A stretch of 64,000 nucleotides of DNA from positions 20,091,554 through 20,155,553 of the forward strand of contig CM039515.1 in the NCBI GenBank assembly GCA_022432975.1, given 5' to 3'. This document shows, one piece after another, positions 33,219 through 43,739 of the stretch (position 1 is its first letter; each line of letters begins with the position of its first letter). Origin of the DNA: Begonia masoniana. Taxonomy: Eukaryota > Streptophyta > Magnoliopsida > Cucurbitales > Begoniaceae. Below the pieces are notes generated by a model. That model was not told the DNA's origin. It saw nothing but the letters and a program-made list of their open reading frames with translations, and did not search any database. The translations under genes and the position numbers were made by a program.

Positions 33219-35553
33219 TGTAGCACCTGGTTCTATCGAACCAGCCTTTTATTATTAAAGTAATACACTTGACTAGGTAATGAATTAAATAAGGTTATTG
33301 AACAACTTGTTAAGGGTATTAGAGTAATTTACAATGTTCAAAAGTTGGGTAACGTATTTAAGGATAAGGGTTGGGTTTATTGCACTGTAGCCGCCACCCC
33401 CCCCTCTCATACTCTTCTCTTCGGAAACTTTCAGCTCAAGCAGCCGAGCTCTCTAGGCGATTCTCCTCGCTCGGTTCTCCTTCGACTTAGGTAAGTTTCT
33501 TTTCCTTATTTCTCTTGTGGTATAGTGGTGAAATGCCTGGAGGATTGCAATGTGAGGATTTTGAGGATGCTGAGATTGAGTGTAGATTCGGGTTTTAGCG
33601 ATAAGTAGGAATGCTCGGGTAGTAGAGTTTCTAACTAGATTTCTCGAACCGCTGTTTGATATTTTGAAAGGTTTGGTGAAGCCTTGATTTATATTCTGTA
33701 TGAACTTAGGTGAACAGACCTCCGAAGTAGCTAGCAACCAGACAGATTTCCAGGAGCCAGGTAAGTAAAGTATTGCTTGTGCCTTCGGGCCTACATCACA
33801 AAACAGTAGGTTTATGTATGCTTGAATGTTTCTATTGTCCATGCATCATGTTTTGTTAAAAGTTACGAAAATGAATTTCATGTAAGGAATGGTAAGGTAT
33901 GAACTGTATGCGACAGACAAGCTATTAAGGGAACTAATCCACCCCTTAACTTATGAAGGGATTTAGACATTGGGAGAATTGATCCCACTCCCAAGGGAAC
34001 CATGGAATCAGATCAAGTGTTAAGGGAATTCATCTGCCCCTTAATTAAGTAGGAGGATGTAGACATTGGGAGAATTGATCCCACTCCCAAGGGAACCATG
34101 GGATCAGATCATGTTATGAACGAATGCGTATGCCACTGAGATGAGAAAAATAGAAACTGCATTTTAGGAGTATAAGTTCAGCATTTTACTTCATTCATAT
34201 ACTGCTTTACTTACTTAGCATTAGGCTAATAGATGAGTTTTGTGATGTAGGTGAAGAAGTGTTAGCAGGTGTGTCTCCTGATCGTGTTGAGGAATAGTGG
34301 ACGTTGGAGGAGAGCATTCAGGCTTCGGCATGGTAACTGATGGGGCGGTTTAGCATGTTGTCTACAGATGTGGAGGTTTAGTGGATAATGATTTAATCGA
34401 GTATATGAAGTTTTTAGTAAATGAGATTACAGCTATTTGACTTTGTTTTCGAGAATTTCTGATTTTCATGTTTTACTGAATTTGATCAATACAATGACTT
34501 GGAGTGTTATGAATGGATTTTTGGTAAAATGTTTTAAGTCTGTTAGATAGTCGAAGCTTTCTCGGGTTATAGACAGGTTGTTTAGTCCATTGGTAGGAAT
34601 TGAATAATTTTTTGTATCAGTGGATATGTGTAGAGGTTTATTGCGTTCTGTGGAAGGAAATCGTGTTGATGTCTATCGGAGGAAGGAAGTCTATCGGTAG
34701 ATGTGGTGTGTCAGTCTGTCGGAAGATGGAAGTCTATCGGCAAATGCCTTAAGGAGTCATGTGAGAAGCACGTGTCGGCAAATGTAGTCTATTCGATCGG
34801 AAGGTGTAGAGTATTAAGTCGTCGAGTAGTGATCGGCAGGTGTAGTCTGAGAGAGTTAAGGGGTTTTGTCGTTTAGTGAATCGGAAGATGTAGAGTAATC
34901 TGTTTTGTCGTTTAGTGAATCGGAAGATGTAGAGTAATCGGTTTTGTCGTTTAGTGAATCGGAAGATGTAGAGTAATCTGTTTGTCGTTTAGTGAATCGG
35001 AAGATGTAGTGTATGTTTTAATTCTATCGGAAGGAGTCATATTGTTGTTATCGGAAGATGTCGTGTGTTTATCTATTGAGAGATGAAATTGCGCTGACTT
35101 CATCGGCAGATGAAGTTATGTTGACTTCATCGGCAGATGAAGTGGTGTATGAAGTTCTCACGACTTCATCGGCAGATGAAGTTGTGGGTGAAGTCGTGTA
35201 GACGTCATCGGCAGAAGCCTTTGGTTTTCTACTTCTGCTTCTTCTGTTGACTTTGTCGTCGGCAGATGAATTCGACTTTTGTAATTCCTTGAGTAGTCCA
35301 TCACTTAAAACCTTAATTCTTTTGACCGGACACTCGAAATATTTCCATTAATCTTTCCAACAATATTTTCACCGCTAGTTTAACCCCATTGTAGTCTTAA
35401 ATAATTTTTCCGCTGCAAAGTTTTCAAATGTTTTGAACGTTTAGTAAACGTCAAATTTTGTATGTCGAATGAAGTTTTAAATTTATTTGAAATTTCTTAG
35501 TCATGGTCAAGTAATGAGTAGCGAACCGGGTTCAGATAACTCGGGGCGTTACA
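33219..35553 (+). repeat. 3' LTR of element C
   Basis: The same modular plan as A: TATA-like TATTTAAGG (about 33354), segment 33491..33709 (CTTAG|GTAAGT to ACTTAG|GTGAAC), segment 33761..34250 (GCCAG|GTAAGT to GATGTAG|GTG), and a two-copy block with CCACTCCCAAGGGAACCATG (about 33930..34110). Confidence 0.9.
34863..35212 (+). repeat. Tandem and palindromic array in the LTR of C
   Basis: Four copies of a unit of about 39 bp containing TTGTCGTTTAGTGAATCGG (about 34866..35010) are followed by repeats of ACTTCATCGGCAGATGAAGT (about 35096..35180), which is an inverted repeat around GGCA. Same relative place as A's array but with a different unit. Confidence 0.88.
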
Positions 35554-36425
35554 TAAGGTGTGCCTGCTTTATTTTCTTAAAGAGTGAATATAGCCGTCCC
35601 GTAAGGTTGGACCACAAAGTGTGCCTACTTCTTCTAGCATGAATTCTATATGACTAGAGCCAGAGAAAGAAAAGAAAGTAAAGACAGAAAACAACATGAT
35701 TTACGAACTACATGCATATCCATAAGCATTTATTCCATTTTTCATCACTTGCTGAGCGTTAGGCTCATTAGATGAACCTTGATGATGTAGGTAACAGAAG
35801 TACAGGTGAAGGTTTTACGCACACTTAGGATTAAGGAGACGGTTGATGGAGCACGTCCATGGCGGTGACTTGGGGTTGTTCGGCGATTTTGACCCGTGGG
35901 CTAGTATGTGTATGTTTTGTCTCAAGTGTATGGACATGTTTTGATTTAAGTCACGTGCAAAATGAACTTATGATTTAAATATTTTGAAACCATATCTTTT
36001 GATTTCATAGAAACTTTTGTGTAATAAAAGAATGAGTTTGAAATGAATTGGGTATATTTTGATGAAAAGTTTATATGGATTTTTATAGAATTGTCGTTGG
36101 TATTTGTTGGAGTTTTACTTTGACATTTTTCAGGAAATGGAGAAGAACGAAACAGAGGAAATGCCGACCGATCGGCCCAACATAAAAAAAAAGAGAAAAA
36201 AGAGATTTTTAAAGTTTTGAGATTTTATTTAGGGTTTGAAACAAACAGTTTTCCACTACAACGTAAAGTTTTCGTTGCATGTTTTAAATACTTTAGACTT
36301 TAAGAGTTTATATGAAGGTTTTAGTTTAGAGTTTTCTTTAAAAGTTTTAAAGTCATTTTAAAGTTAAATAAGGTTGAAAAAAATGACATGAAAATTTAAA
36401 GGTAAAAGTACGGGACGTTACAATA

Positions 36426-36438
36426 TGGTATCAGAGCC
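36426..36438 (+). other. Primer-binding site of element B
   Basis: TGGTATCAGAGCC lies 3 nt after the LTR end at 36422, a full match to the usual plant initiator tRNA-Met site. Confidence 0.9.
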
Positions 36439-36694
36439 ACCGGGTTTTAAAATGTAACACTCGAACCCGCTCTGGGCCCGGTGCGCTACGTTGCTAGCCA
36501 ACCCCGCGTTTAAAACGTAATTTAAACTAATTTTCGTAAAATACTACGACACGTTGTCGGGTTTTTTTTTTTTTTTTCCCGAACACTCTAAATATTGAAA
36601 AACATTCATTAAACACATATAAAAGATATCGGAAAGTATAGGGTTGAAACTGGTTTGAAATAAGCGGCAAAATGTTAAAAATTGAAGTATGAAC

Positions 36695-36895
36695 AGTAGG
36701 TGTCGACACTATGAACAGTAAGGTGTCGACACTTTAAGGACAGTTTGTTCTCTGGTCCCATTCCTTTGCAAAAGGTGTCGACACCTTGTCTTTGGTGTCG
36801 ACACTTTTGCAACACTATGAACAGTAGGTGTCGATACCTTGTCTTTGGTGTCGACACTTTTACAACACTATGAACAGTAAATGTCAACACCTGTA
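36695..36895. repeat. GGTGTCGACACC palindrome array in LTR F
   Basis: About eight occurrences of GGTGTCGACAC(C/T) or close variants in 200 bp, several within a repeated CTATGAACAGTA context. Several are perfect 12-bp palindromes. In LTR orientation this is the last 10-15% of the LTR. Confidence 0.9.
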
Positions 36896-37696
36896 TGCAA
36901 ATTTGTTTTTCCACTTTTCCTTAAGCTAAACTTCTCCAAAATCCATGAAATTTTAACCACACACTCCCGACACCCATAAGTACGTGTCCCGTAAAAATCT
37001 AGGAAAACCGACTTAAAATGCTTAACTAAAAAAAATAGCCAAACGAACCCGACGTTATTGATTTTAAAAAAACGGCAATATAACGGCTAAATTTTCTAAA
37101 ACCGAAAACCTGAAAAAAACAATACGTTTAAAACACGATTCAAGCAAATCCCAGCCAGAACCAAATATTACTATATATATCAAAACAAAATTTAACCAAA
37201 CACACTAACTTAAATCCTGACAACCATACCCAAATTCACTACAAACATCAAACCACCCAACAACTCTAACACTTCTATATACATCCACTAACTTCAACCC
37301 ACTAAACAAAACATACCAAAACCAAAACATATCTAGTCCAACCACAACAAAAATACCCCAAGAATCAGGTCGAAGCGCCCCGACAAATAGCCTGCACCGG
37401 CGAGCTCCGTGGATTCCCGACTGCTCCTAGTCCTGATACTCACTCTTGAGCTCACCTGGAAACGCTCCGTCACCTACACCATAAAACACAAAACATAAGC
37501 CTAATGCTTAGCAAGTAGGGCATACAAATGCGACACTACACAATGCAATCAACCTAACACCTGCGGTTTCTATCACTCAGTTGTACTTATTTGCTGTTCG
37601 TTGCTTTACTCTTGCTTTAATCTTTCATAAGCTGTGTGGAACGAGTTGGCACACATCCCATAACCGTCTAGGATGGCCACACTCGAACCAACATCC

Positions 37697-38036
37697 TTCA
37701 TAGAGGACCCCTCGGGGTGCTATATACCAACACCTCAGCCCGACAAGGCACACTATTCAGGATTATATGTCTTAGCCAATCATCTCTCATAGAGTACCCC
37801 TCGGGGTGCTATATACCAACACCTCAGCCCGACAAGGCACCTATTCGAAATGCAATAAGTGTTTTAGCTGGTCATCTCTCATAGAGTACCCCTCGGGGTG
37901 CTATATACCAACACCTCAGCCCGACAAGGCACCTATTCGAAATGCAATAAGTGTTTTAGCTGGTCATCTCTCATAGAGTACCCCTCGGGGTGCTATATAC
38001 CAACACCTCAGCCTGACAAGGCACCTATTCGAGATG
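37697..38036. repeat. 92-bp tandem repeat, about four copies, in LTR F
   Basis: The word CTCGGGGTGCTATATACCAA recurs at 37711, 37800, 37892 and 37984. Copies 2-4 are nearly identical; the first is 89 bp and more diverged. It lies inside the predicted intron-like segment 2. Confidence 0.92.
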
Positions 38037-39378
38037 CAAATACAATTTTCTTATCTGATTACATTCATGCTCACAATGCCAACCAATGCCATTAATCTTA
38101 CCTAACGTGCTATACCACGATGCATGCTTCAAAAATGCAATACCGAACCAAAACAAACAACACAACACAACACGAAGTAGATAACCCTACCGTTCCATGG
38201 TGTAGGCCCGAAGGCGAAGGAAAAGCTACCACTACTTACCTGATGGCTTGGCTATTGCTTGCACACTTTCACCGGTCAAATCACTCGTCCGACGACCTAA
38301 AATAACGGAAACTCAAATTGATAAGCTTTCAATAAATTCTAAAAGATTTTCTAACTAAAACTAAACAATACCTAAACAACTTCACACTCCAAAACACTCA
38401 AACCCGATTTTCTATTCCACATCGACTGTCAAACTTCAAACGGTCATAACTCCCTCGTTTTTCAACGGATTTCGACGTGCCACCCCAATCCGTAAACCTC
38501 TACACGTCTACTATCCATTGAAACACTTAAATCCATCAAACAATACACTTAACCAACCCGAAAATAGCCAAGACAGAATCGGCCCCCTAGTGTTCTAGCT
38601 CGGTTTTTGTAGAACACTCAACCAATCTTCAATCTAATCCTCCTAACCACCTAATCTAACATATATAAGGCTTAATTAAGCAAAAGAGGAAGAAAACTCC
38701 CAATTGAAACCAAAAATTCGTAGCTCCACCTTAGGGTTTTCTAAAACCTAACCAAATCCACTTAAAACACCCTAAAATCTCTTCAAATCTTCATCTAATC
38801 ATGCACAAACCAAAACCCAACAAAAATTACATTGGATTGGCTTGAGAAAATGAAGAACAATGGAGATGTGGCGTTGGCTATGGAGGAGAAGGGAGAAGGA
38901 CACGATGGAGAAGAAGAAGAATGAAGAAAACCCCACTTTTCACTCTTTTAACTAATTCATTAATAACACCAAGTGAAATTACCACAAAGCCCTCCCTTTT
39001 TCCATTGTTTTTCCAACGCCAAACTCCAACCAAATTAACCATTCACTCATTCTTTTTACTAAATCTTAATTGGTGTATAGTGTTAGACTTTTTCAAACCA
39101 ACTTTTCCACCAATCACAATTTAGTTGGACTTGTCAACTCTCTTCTTCCCATTGCATTTTTTCTAAACCTTTCATTACTAAATATAATCCCTCTAAACAT
39201 TTAATCCTAAGCCTATACGCGTTACAGAAAAATCTCGGGTGTTACATAAAATCGATTCTGCAGACTGCCTAACAACACATGTCGCTACATGGAGATGCTT
39301 CATCAACTGTAAGTATGTTTATAGAATTTTATGGACATAAAGATTTATTGTGTTTGTAAATTGTTTAGGACTAACATA

Positions 39379-40440
39379 ATGGTGAGGGGACGACCAAGAA
39401 GAGAAGTCGACGAAAGGGATGATGCTATCAGACAGCTAACAGAGCTTGTGAACCGTCAATCTCAACAATTGGAAAGGTTTATGAATAGGGAGAAACACAA
39501 AAGCTCTAGTTCTAGTGTTCCCAATGATCAAAGTGGGGATAGGTTCTGTTGACTCCGACCTCCCACGTTCGATGGACAGGCTACAAATCCCACTTATGCT
39601 GAGGAGTGGATCCGAACTATGGAGGATATGTTCGATTACGCAAATGTGGAGGAAGGAGAAAAGATCTCATGCACTGTTTTTCATCTCACAAAGGATGCGA
39701 GATGTTGGTGGGACACCATCAAGACTACAACTAACGTGAGGGAGATGATATGGGAACAGTTTAAGGAGATGTTCTATGAGAAATACTTCAATCGCACTGT
39801 CTGAACAAGTAAGATGGTAAAATTTGTGCAGTTACGTCAAACCGGTTCGGTGTCAGAATATATCCGACAATTCGAATCGTTGTCTAGATTTGTTGTTCAC
39901 TTGGTGAGTAGCAACGAGAACAAGGTACATCAGTTTGTACAAGGTTTGAAGGTTGAGGTTTACAAAGGTGTTAGGATATCGGGAACTCTGGACGTTCCCT
40001 ATTCAAAAATTGTGGCCAAAGCTCTAGAAGTGGAAGAGGCAAAGCTTAAATTTTACCAACAAAGGGAATCTACCAGAAAGTTTTTCAAAGAGATTGAACA
40101 TCAACCACAAAATATTGAATGACAACAAACCAGAGGAGTTAACTGGTCAAATGATGGGAAGATTGACCAAGGAAAAGAAAAACTTATGCAAGGACCTCAC
40201 CAGTTTCCTCAGAGCCCGAAGTGTAACAAGAACCATCCTGGTGAATGTAAAGCTGGTTCGAACCGCTGTTACAAATGTAATGAAGTTGGTCATATAGCCT
40301 GACATTGCCCAACATTGAATAAGGATCAGAGAAAAGTTGTCCCGATGATTTTTGCTCTTGTTGAACCTGATAGAAATAGTGCTGGACAACCTACGGCAAA
40401 AACAAGTACAATCCTAATTGGTATAATACATAGTTTTATG
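39379..40440 (+). pseudogene. gag: gag of element B, broken; pol absent
   Basis: ATG 39379 opens MVRGRPRREVDERDDAIRQL. The same frame continues across TGA 39550 and TGA 39802 through TVFHLTKDARCWWDT (about 39676..39720) and VSEYIRQFESLSRFVVH (about 39850..39900) to TGA 40120. A zinc knuckle CYKCNEVGHIA-HC follows (about 40268..40309) with a stop inside. The protease and everything after it are missing, and similarity ends near 40440. It resembles the gag of A but is clearly a different family. Confidence 0.88.
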
Positions 40441-41182
40441 AGAAAATGTGAATATTAAATTTCTAATTTTCTATTATAAGATTATAAATTATGAGATATA
40501 AGTTAGGAATAAATAGAAACTGAATTTTAGTTAATGAATTCTTAAAATTGTTAGACTATAACATGCAAAAGAAAATTGAGGAACTTATATATTGATTCGT
40601 GTAGATCTATCATCAATTGAGACGATGTGGTAGTTGGTGAATTTAGGTATGACATTCACATTTGATTTTTGCTTTAGGAAATAGATATCTTATTTGAAGA
40701 TAGATCAAGAAAGAGAAACTTTATAATGCGAGGATTTACAATTATCATGGTAAAGAAAAGTTTGATTAAATTGGAGGTGACCAGTAAGTAGAGAGAGAAA
40801 TTTTATACTGAAGTGATTATGATTAGAGAAGGACTTATGAAAGTTGTGTTTGGTGGTGCAGTTATGAAACTTTTGAGGATAATTGAATTAGGAAACTAAG
40901 AAGTTGAATAAATTTTGTTCGAGGAGACATAGAAATGGAGCTATAGTTAGAAGACTTCAAAAAGTTAGGTTATTGTTGATTAAATCTATGAACGATTGAG
41001 TGTTAAATACACAACTAGAGTGATTAAAGTTTGGAGACATAGGAATTAGGCAATACTTGAAAAATAGTCGAGGCTATAGCGGATCAAATCGAGTGCAGTG
41101 AACGTAATTATATTTGAGTATGTAAGTAGAGAGATATTGGTAAGAAAATTTGGAGGACAAAATTTAAATAAGGAGGGTGAAA
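40441..41182 (+). other. Non-coding remainder of element B before its 3' LTR
   Basis: Stop-rich sequence with no recognisable pol motif. It ends in TTGGAGGACAAAATTTAAATAAGGAGGG, the usual pre-LTR signal and polypurine tract of these elements. Confidence 0.6.
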
Positions 41183-41530
41183 TGTAACACCCAAAAAATT
41201 TAATAGGTAAATTTTCTTAAATGCATAATATTTTATGATTTAAGATTCCCAATTATTAAGTGAAGGAAAAATATTATTGGAAGTTATAAGCCAACGTTGT
41301 GAAGTTAATTAGGTGATTTGGGTTAACGAACCAAACTAAAAAGGATTAAACATTTGGTTAGATGAAGGGGAGGGCAAATTAGGAATAGAAAATGGTTGAT
41401 GGGGAAGGACCAACCACATGTTGACACCTCATCCCTTGTGGCTTCTAGAGTTTTCTTTAAAAGTTTTAAAGTTAAATAAGGTTGAAAAAAATGACATGAA
41501 AATTTAAAGGAAAAAGTACGGGACGTTACA
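41183..41530 (+). repeat. 3' LTR of element B, internally deleted (348 bp)
   Basis: It matches the first 260 bp or so of B's 5' LTR up to CTTGTGGCTTC, then jumps to the last 90 bp (TAGAGTTTTC...GGGACGTTACA). About 2.3 kb present in the 5' LTR is missing. The deletion explains why this LTR lacks the A and C insertion sites. Confidence 0.9.
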
Positions 41531-41535
41531 CTATG

Positions 41536-42636
41536 TATTTGATATTGGCAAGGGCTGAGAAGTACGAAATGACTTTTGAAAAATTAGTAGAGAATGACAG
41601 TTCTTTCATGCATGAAATGGGAGGGGAAAGGTCACCCACAACCAAAGATTTGTCATGCATTCGAGATTACATAAAATTCTTAGAAACATTTCATACTATG
41701 ACACTTCATGTTTCTACTTCTTTGCATATTACTGCAAATATGTACGTAGGTGAAGTGTATAATTTGAAGATTGCTATTGAGACACATGCTAACAGTGATA
41801 ACATGACGCTAAGCATAATGACCATTGAGATGCAAAAGAAGTTTGATAAATATTGGAGTTCTTTTGATAAAATAAACAAGCTTGTATATGTTGCTGTTGT
41901 TCTTGATTCAAGTTGCAAAACAAAATTTTTACGGCATTGTTTAGCCATTTTATTTGGTAGCGAAAGAACTGCACAAGTAGAGGACGTAACTGAAAAGTTG
42001 TATACTAAATATAAAATTGATACAACCAATGAAAACTATACTCTAAGTAGCAGTAATAGTCGACAAAGGTCTCCAAAGTCATTGAGTTCTTTGGTGCAAG
42101 CTCGTTCAATTGCAGTGTACTCTATATTTTATGGGCCTGGAAATTCTTTTGAGAGCAATGATGAAACTATTATGTCGGATATTGATCAACATTTGTTTGA
42201 GAAATTAGAGAACTTTTTAGATAGTTTTGACATATTATTTTGGTGGAAGAGAAACTCCGATAAGTATCGAGTTTTGAGTGCAATTGTGAAAGATATATTG
42301 ATCATTCCAATTTCAACGGTGGCTTCAGAATCTGCTTTTAGTTGTGGTGGTCGTGTTCTTGATGCCTTTCACAGTTTTCTATCTCCCCAAAGTGTTGAAG
42401 CTCTTATATACTCTCAAAGTTGACTCAAAACATTCAATTCTTTTAAAATTTCTCAAATACTTGATGAAGATTTAGAAGTTAATACTATCACGACTATAGA
42501 AGAAAGTTCGAACATTCTAATATTTATTTGTTTTACATGTTTATCTTTAATTATTAACTAATGTATTTAATATTTTCATTTTGCAGATTCCGCTACCGAT
42601 GAAAATTTTGTAGAAGATGACACATCAATAACTTGA
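41536..42636 (+). pseudogene. hAT (Ac-like) transposase, C-terminal half
   Basis: Continues after the second TSD copy: RAEKYEMTFEKLVEND, then the RNase-H-like hAT region (FDKYWSSFDKINKLVYVAVVLDSS about 41837..41910), and the hAT dimerisation domain DILFWWKRNSDKYRVLS (about 42229..42280) with ISTVASESAFSCGGRVLD (about 42310..42363). TGA 42421 replaces a Trp codon by one base; the same frame goes on through DEDLEVNTIT. A probable intron ends TTTTGCAG at 42586, and a last exon DENFVEDDTSIT ends at TGA 42634. This half is far better kept than the N-terminal half. Confidence 0.88.
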
Positions 42637-42729
42637 TATGGACCTGGTTGTAATTATAGACTTAAAGCTTTTACTTCGTGTAATTATGGTTTGGAATTGA
42701 TTTCTTGAACTTTGATATGTAATTGACTA

Positions 42730-43170
42730 TAGAATTCAGAATTGAATTTGTTATTTAGTTTGTATTTTTAAAGTAGTTGATCTTGAATTTAGTTTTTTGG
42801 ATTTCATTGTAATGTTGGATAGTTGGATTTATTTTTTGTGTTGAATTTAGTTTCTCACTTTCAATTTTAGTTGGGTTTAGTTAGTATGTTAGATGGTTGG
42901 ATTTATTTTAGATGTTGAATTTAGTTTCTTACATTTTATTTTAATGTTGGATAGTTGGATTTAGTTTGTATCTTAGATAGTTAGATTAATTTTGGATGTT
43001 GAATTTAATTTGTATCTTAGATAGCTAGATTAATATTGGATGTTGAATTTAATTTGTATCTTAGATAGTTGGATTAATTTTGGATGTTGAATTTAGTTTC
43101 TTACATTTTATTTTAATCATATATAATTGGATTGAATTTGTTATATTTAATTTCAAACATAGATAGTTGA
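42730..43170 (+). repeat. Imperfect tandem repeat of about 54 bp in the hAT 3' region
   Basis: Phrases such as TTGGATGTTGAATTTA, TTTGTATCTTAGATAG and TTGGATTAATTTTGGATG recur about every 50-55 bp between the transposase stop and the right terminal repeat. Non-coding. Confidence 0.7.
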
Positions 43171-43366
43171 ATTAATATATGTGGATTTTACTTTTCATCA
43201 TTTCGATTTATTTATAATTTTTCTAAAATTAAAAAAAAAAGTTATGGGAGGAACCGATACCGGACTCATACTAGCCCCGAGAGTCAAAATTCCAAACTTC
43301 TCGGTCTGGTCCGGTCCTTGCTTGAAACCGAGACCGAACCTGATCGTGCCTACCCTTAATCTAAAG

Positions 43367-43739
43367 AATTTGTGTCCTGGCCAATTACTGACAGTCGTCA
43401 GTATTGATGGCAGCGATGTAATATATCTTGTTGTTCTTACCAATGTGGAATCAGAGTGTATGGACTCAGACTGAATCGCATATGGATTGACATTTGTTTC
43501 GGATGGACAAAAGATATAATGCATTTCCAATTGTTCTTTCAAATATTGGGGCGTTGTGGTAGTTATATTATTTTATGTTAACTCTTTTGTTCTTTCAAAT
43601 ACTAGAAGTTGTTGTCTGCTGTGCAGCAGACATTACCGTCAGCTGACCGCCGTTACAGCCTCTGGCATATGTACGCAAATTTCAAATACTAATTTCTGAA
43701 CAGAGTATAAAAAAATGCAATGTGGAATGCGGCCAGGGC
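43367..43739 (+). pseudogene. mudrA-like transposase, right copy, catalytic-core part
   Basis: Resumes directly after the hAT TSD with LCPGQLLTVVSIDGSDVIYL, the strand after the first catalytic Asp in MURA proteins. A stop occurs near 43472, then LTFVSDGQK. Further on RRYSLWHMYANFK (about 43649..43688) and NAMWNAARA reach element E. One or more frame changes lie between. Confidence 0.82.

Larger units (their letters stand above)
30953..35553 (+). mobile_element. Gypsy element C, deletion derivative, nested in the LTR of B
   Basis: Starts TGTAGCACCTGGTTC at 30953 and ends CGGGGCGTTACA at 35553. TSD TAAGG is exact at 30948..30952 and 35554..35558. Only the first 50 bp of the 5' LTR remain (identical to the 3' LTR start) before the sequence jumps at about 31003 into the RT part of pol. 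The rest of the 5' LTR, the primer-binding site, gag, protease and most of RT are gone. The 3' LTR is 33219..35553 (2335 bp), related to that of A. Confidence 0.93.
17916..36422 (+). repeat. 5' LTR of element B, in three pieces
   Basis: The pieces are 17916..18330, 29568..30952 and 35559..36422, together about 2.66 kb once A, C and one TSD copy of each are removed. It carries donor-like AAAG|GTAAGG (29690), donor-like CCAG|GTAAGT (30539) and acceptor-like GATGTAG|GTAAC (35790), and two copies of a CGTCCCGTAAGGTTTGGACCA block (about 30926 and 35595). Element C landed in that block. Confidence 0.85.
36453..39246 (-). mobile_element. Solo LTR F, minus orientation, inside B
   Basis: In minus orientation it starts TGTAACACCCGAGATTTTTC at 39246 and ends GGTTCGAGTGTTACA at 36453. 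TSD TAAAA is exact at 36448..36452 and 39247..39251. One LTR only, 2794 bp. It carries donor-like ATCAG|GTAAGT (minus, about 38242), acceptor-like GGTGTAG|GTGAC (minus, about 37470), a 92-bp tandem repeat between them, and a palindrome array near its 3' end. No coding sequence. Confidence 0.92.
17916..41530 (+). mobile_element. LTR retrotransposon B inserted in the hAT transposase
   Basis: The 5' LTR starts TGTAACACCCAGAAAATTT at 17916 and, after nested insertions, ends GGGACGTTACA at 36422. The primer-binding site is at 36426. The 3' LTR is 41183..41530. TSD CTATG is exact at 17911..17915 and 41531..41535. The internal region keeps a gag relic only and pol is missing, so it is non-autonomous. 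Elements A and C lie in the 5' LTR and solo LTR F lies just after the primer-binding site. Confidence 0.92.
15758..43358 (+). mobile_element. hAT DNA transposon, split by LTR element B
   Basis: It begins TAGGGGTGGGCA at 15758 and ends TGCCTACCCTTA at 43358, imperfect terminal inverted repeats. The 8-bp TSD ATCTAAAG is exact at 15750..15757 and 43359..43366. Removing it rejoins the MULE codons for CLDDYHLK and NLCPGQLLTVVSIDG. Without element B its own length is about 4.0 kb. It contains a GC-rich leader (about 15980..16190), a probable 5' UTR intron ending TTTTGCTTTACAG near 16944, and a transposase gene. Confidence 0.93.

Noticed and set aside
33453..33842. 129-codon open frame on -
   Set aside because: Antisense within C's LTR, with no recognisable domain.
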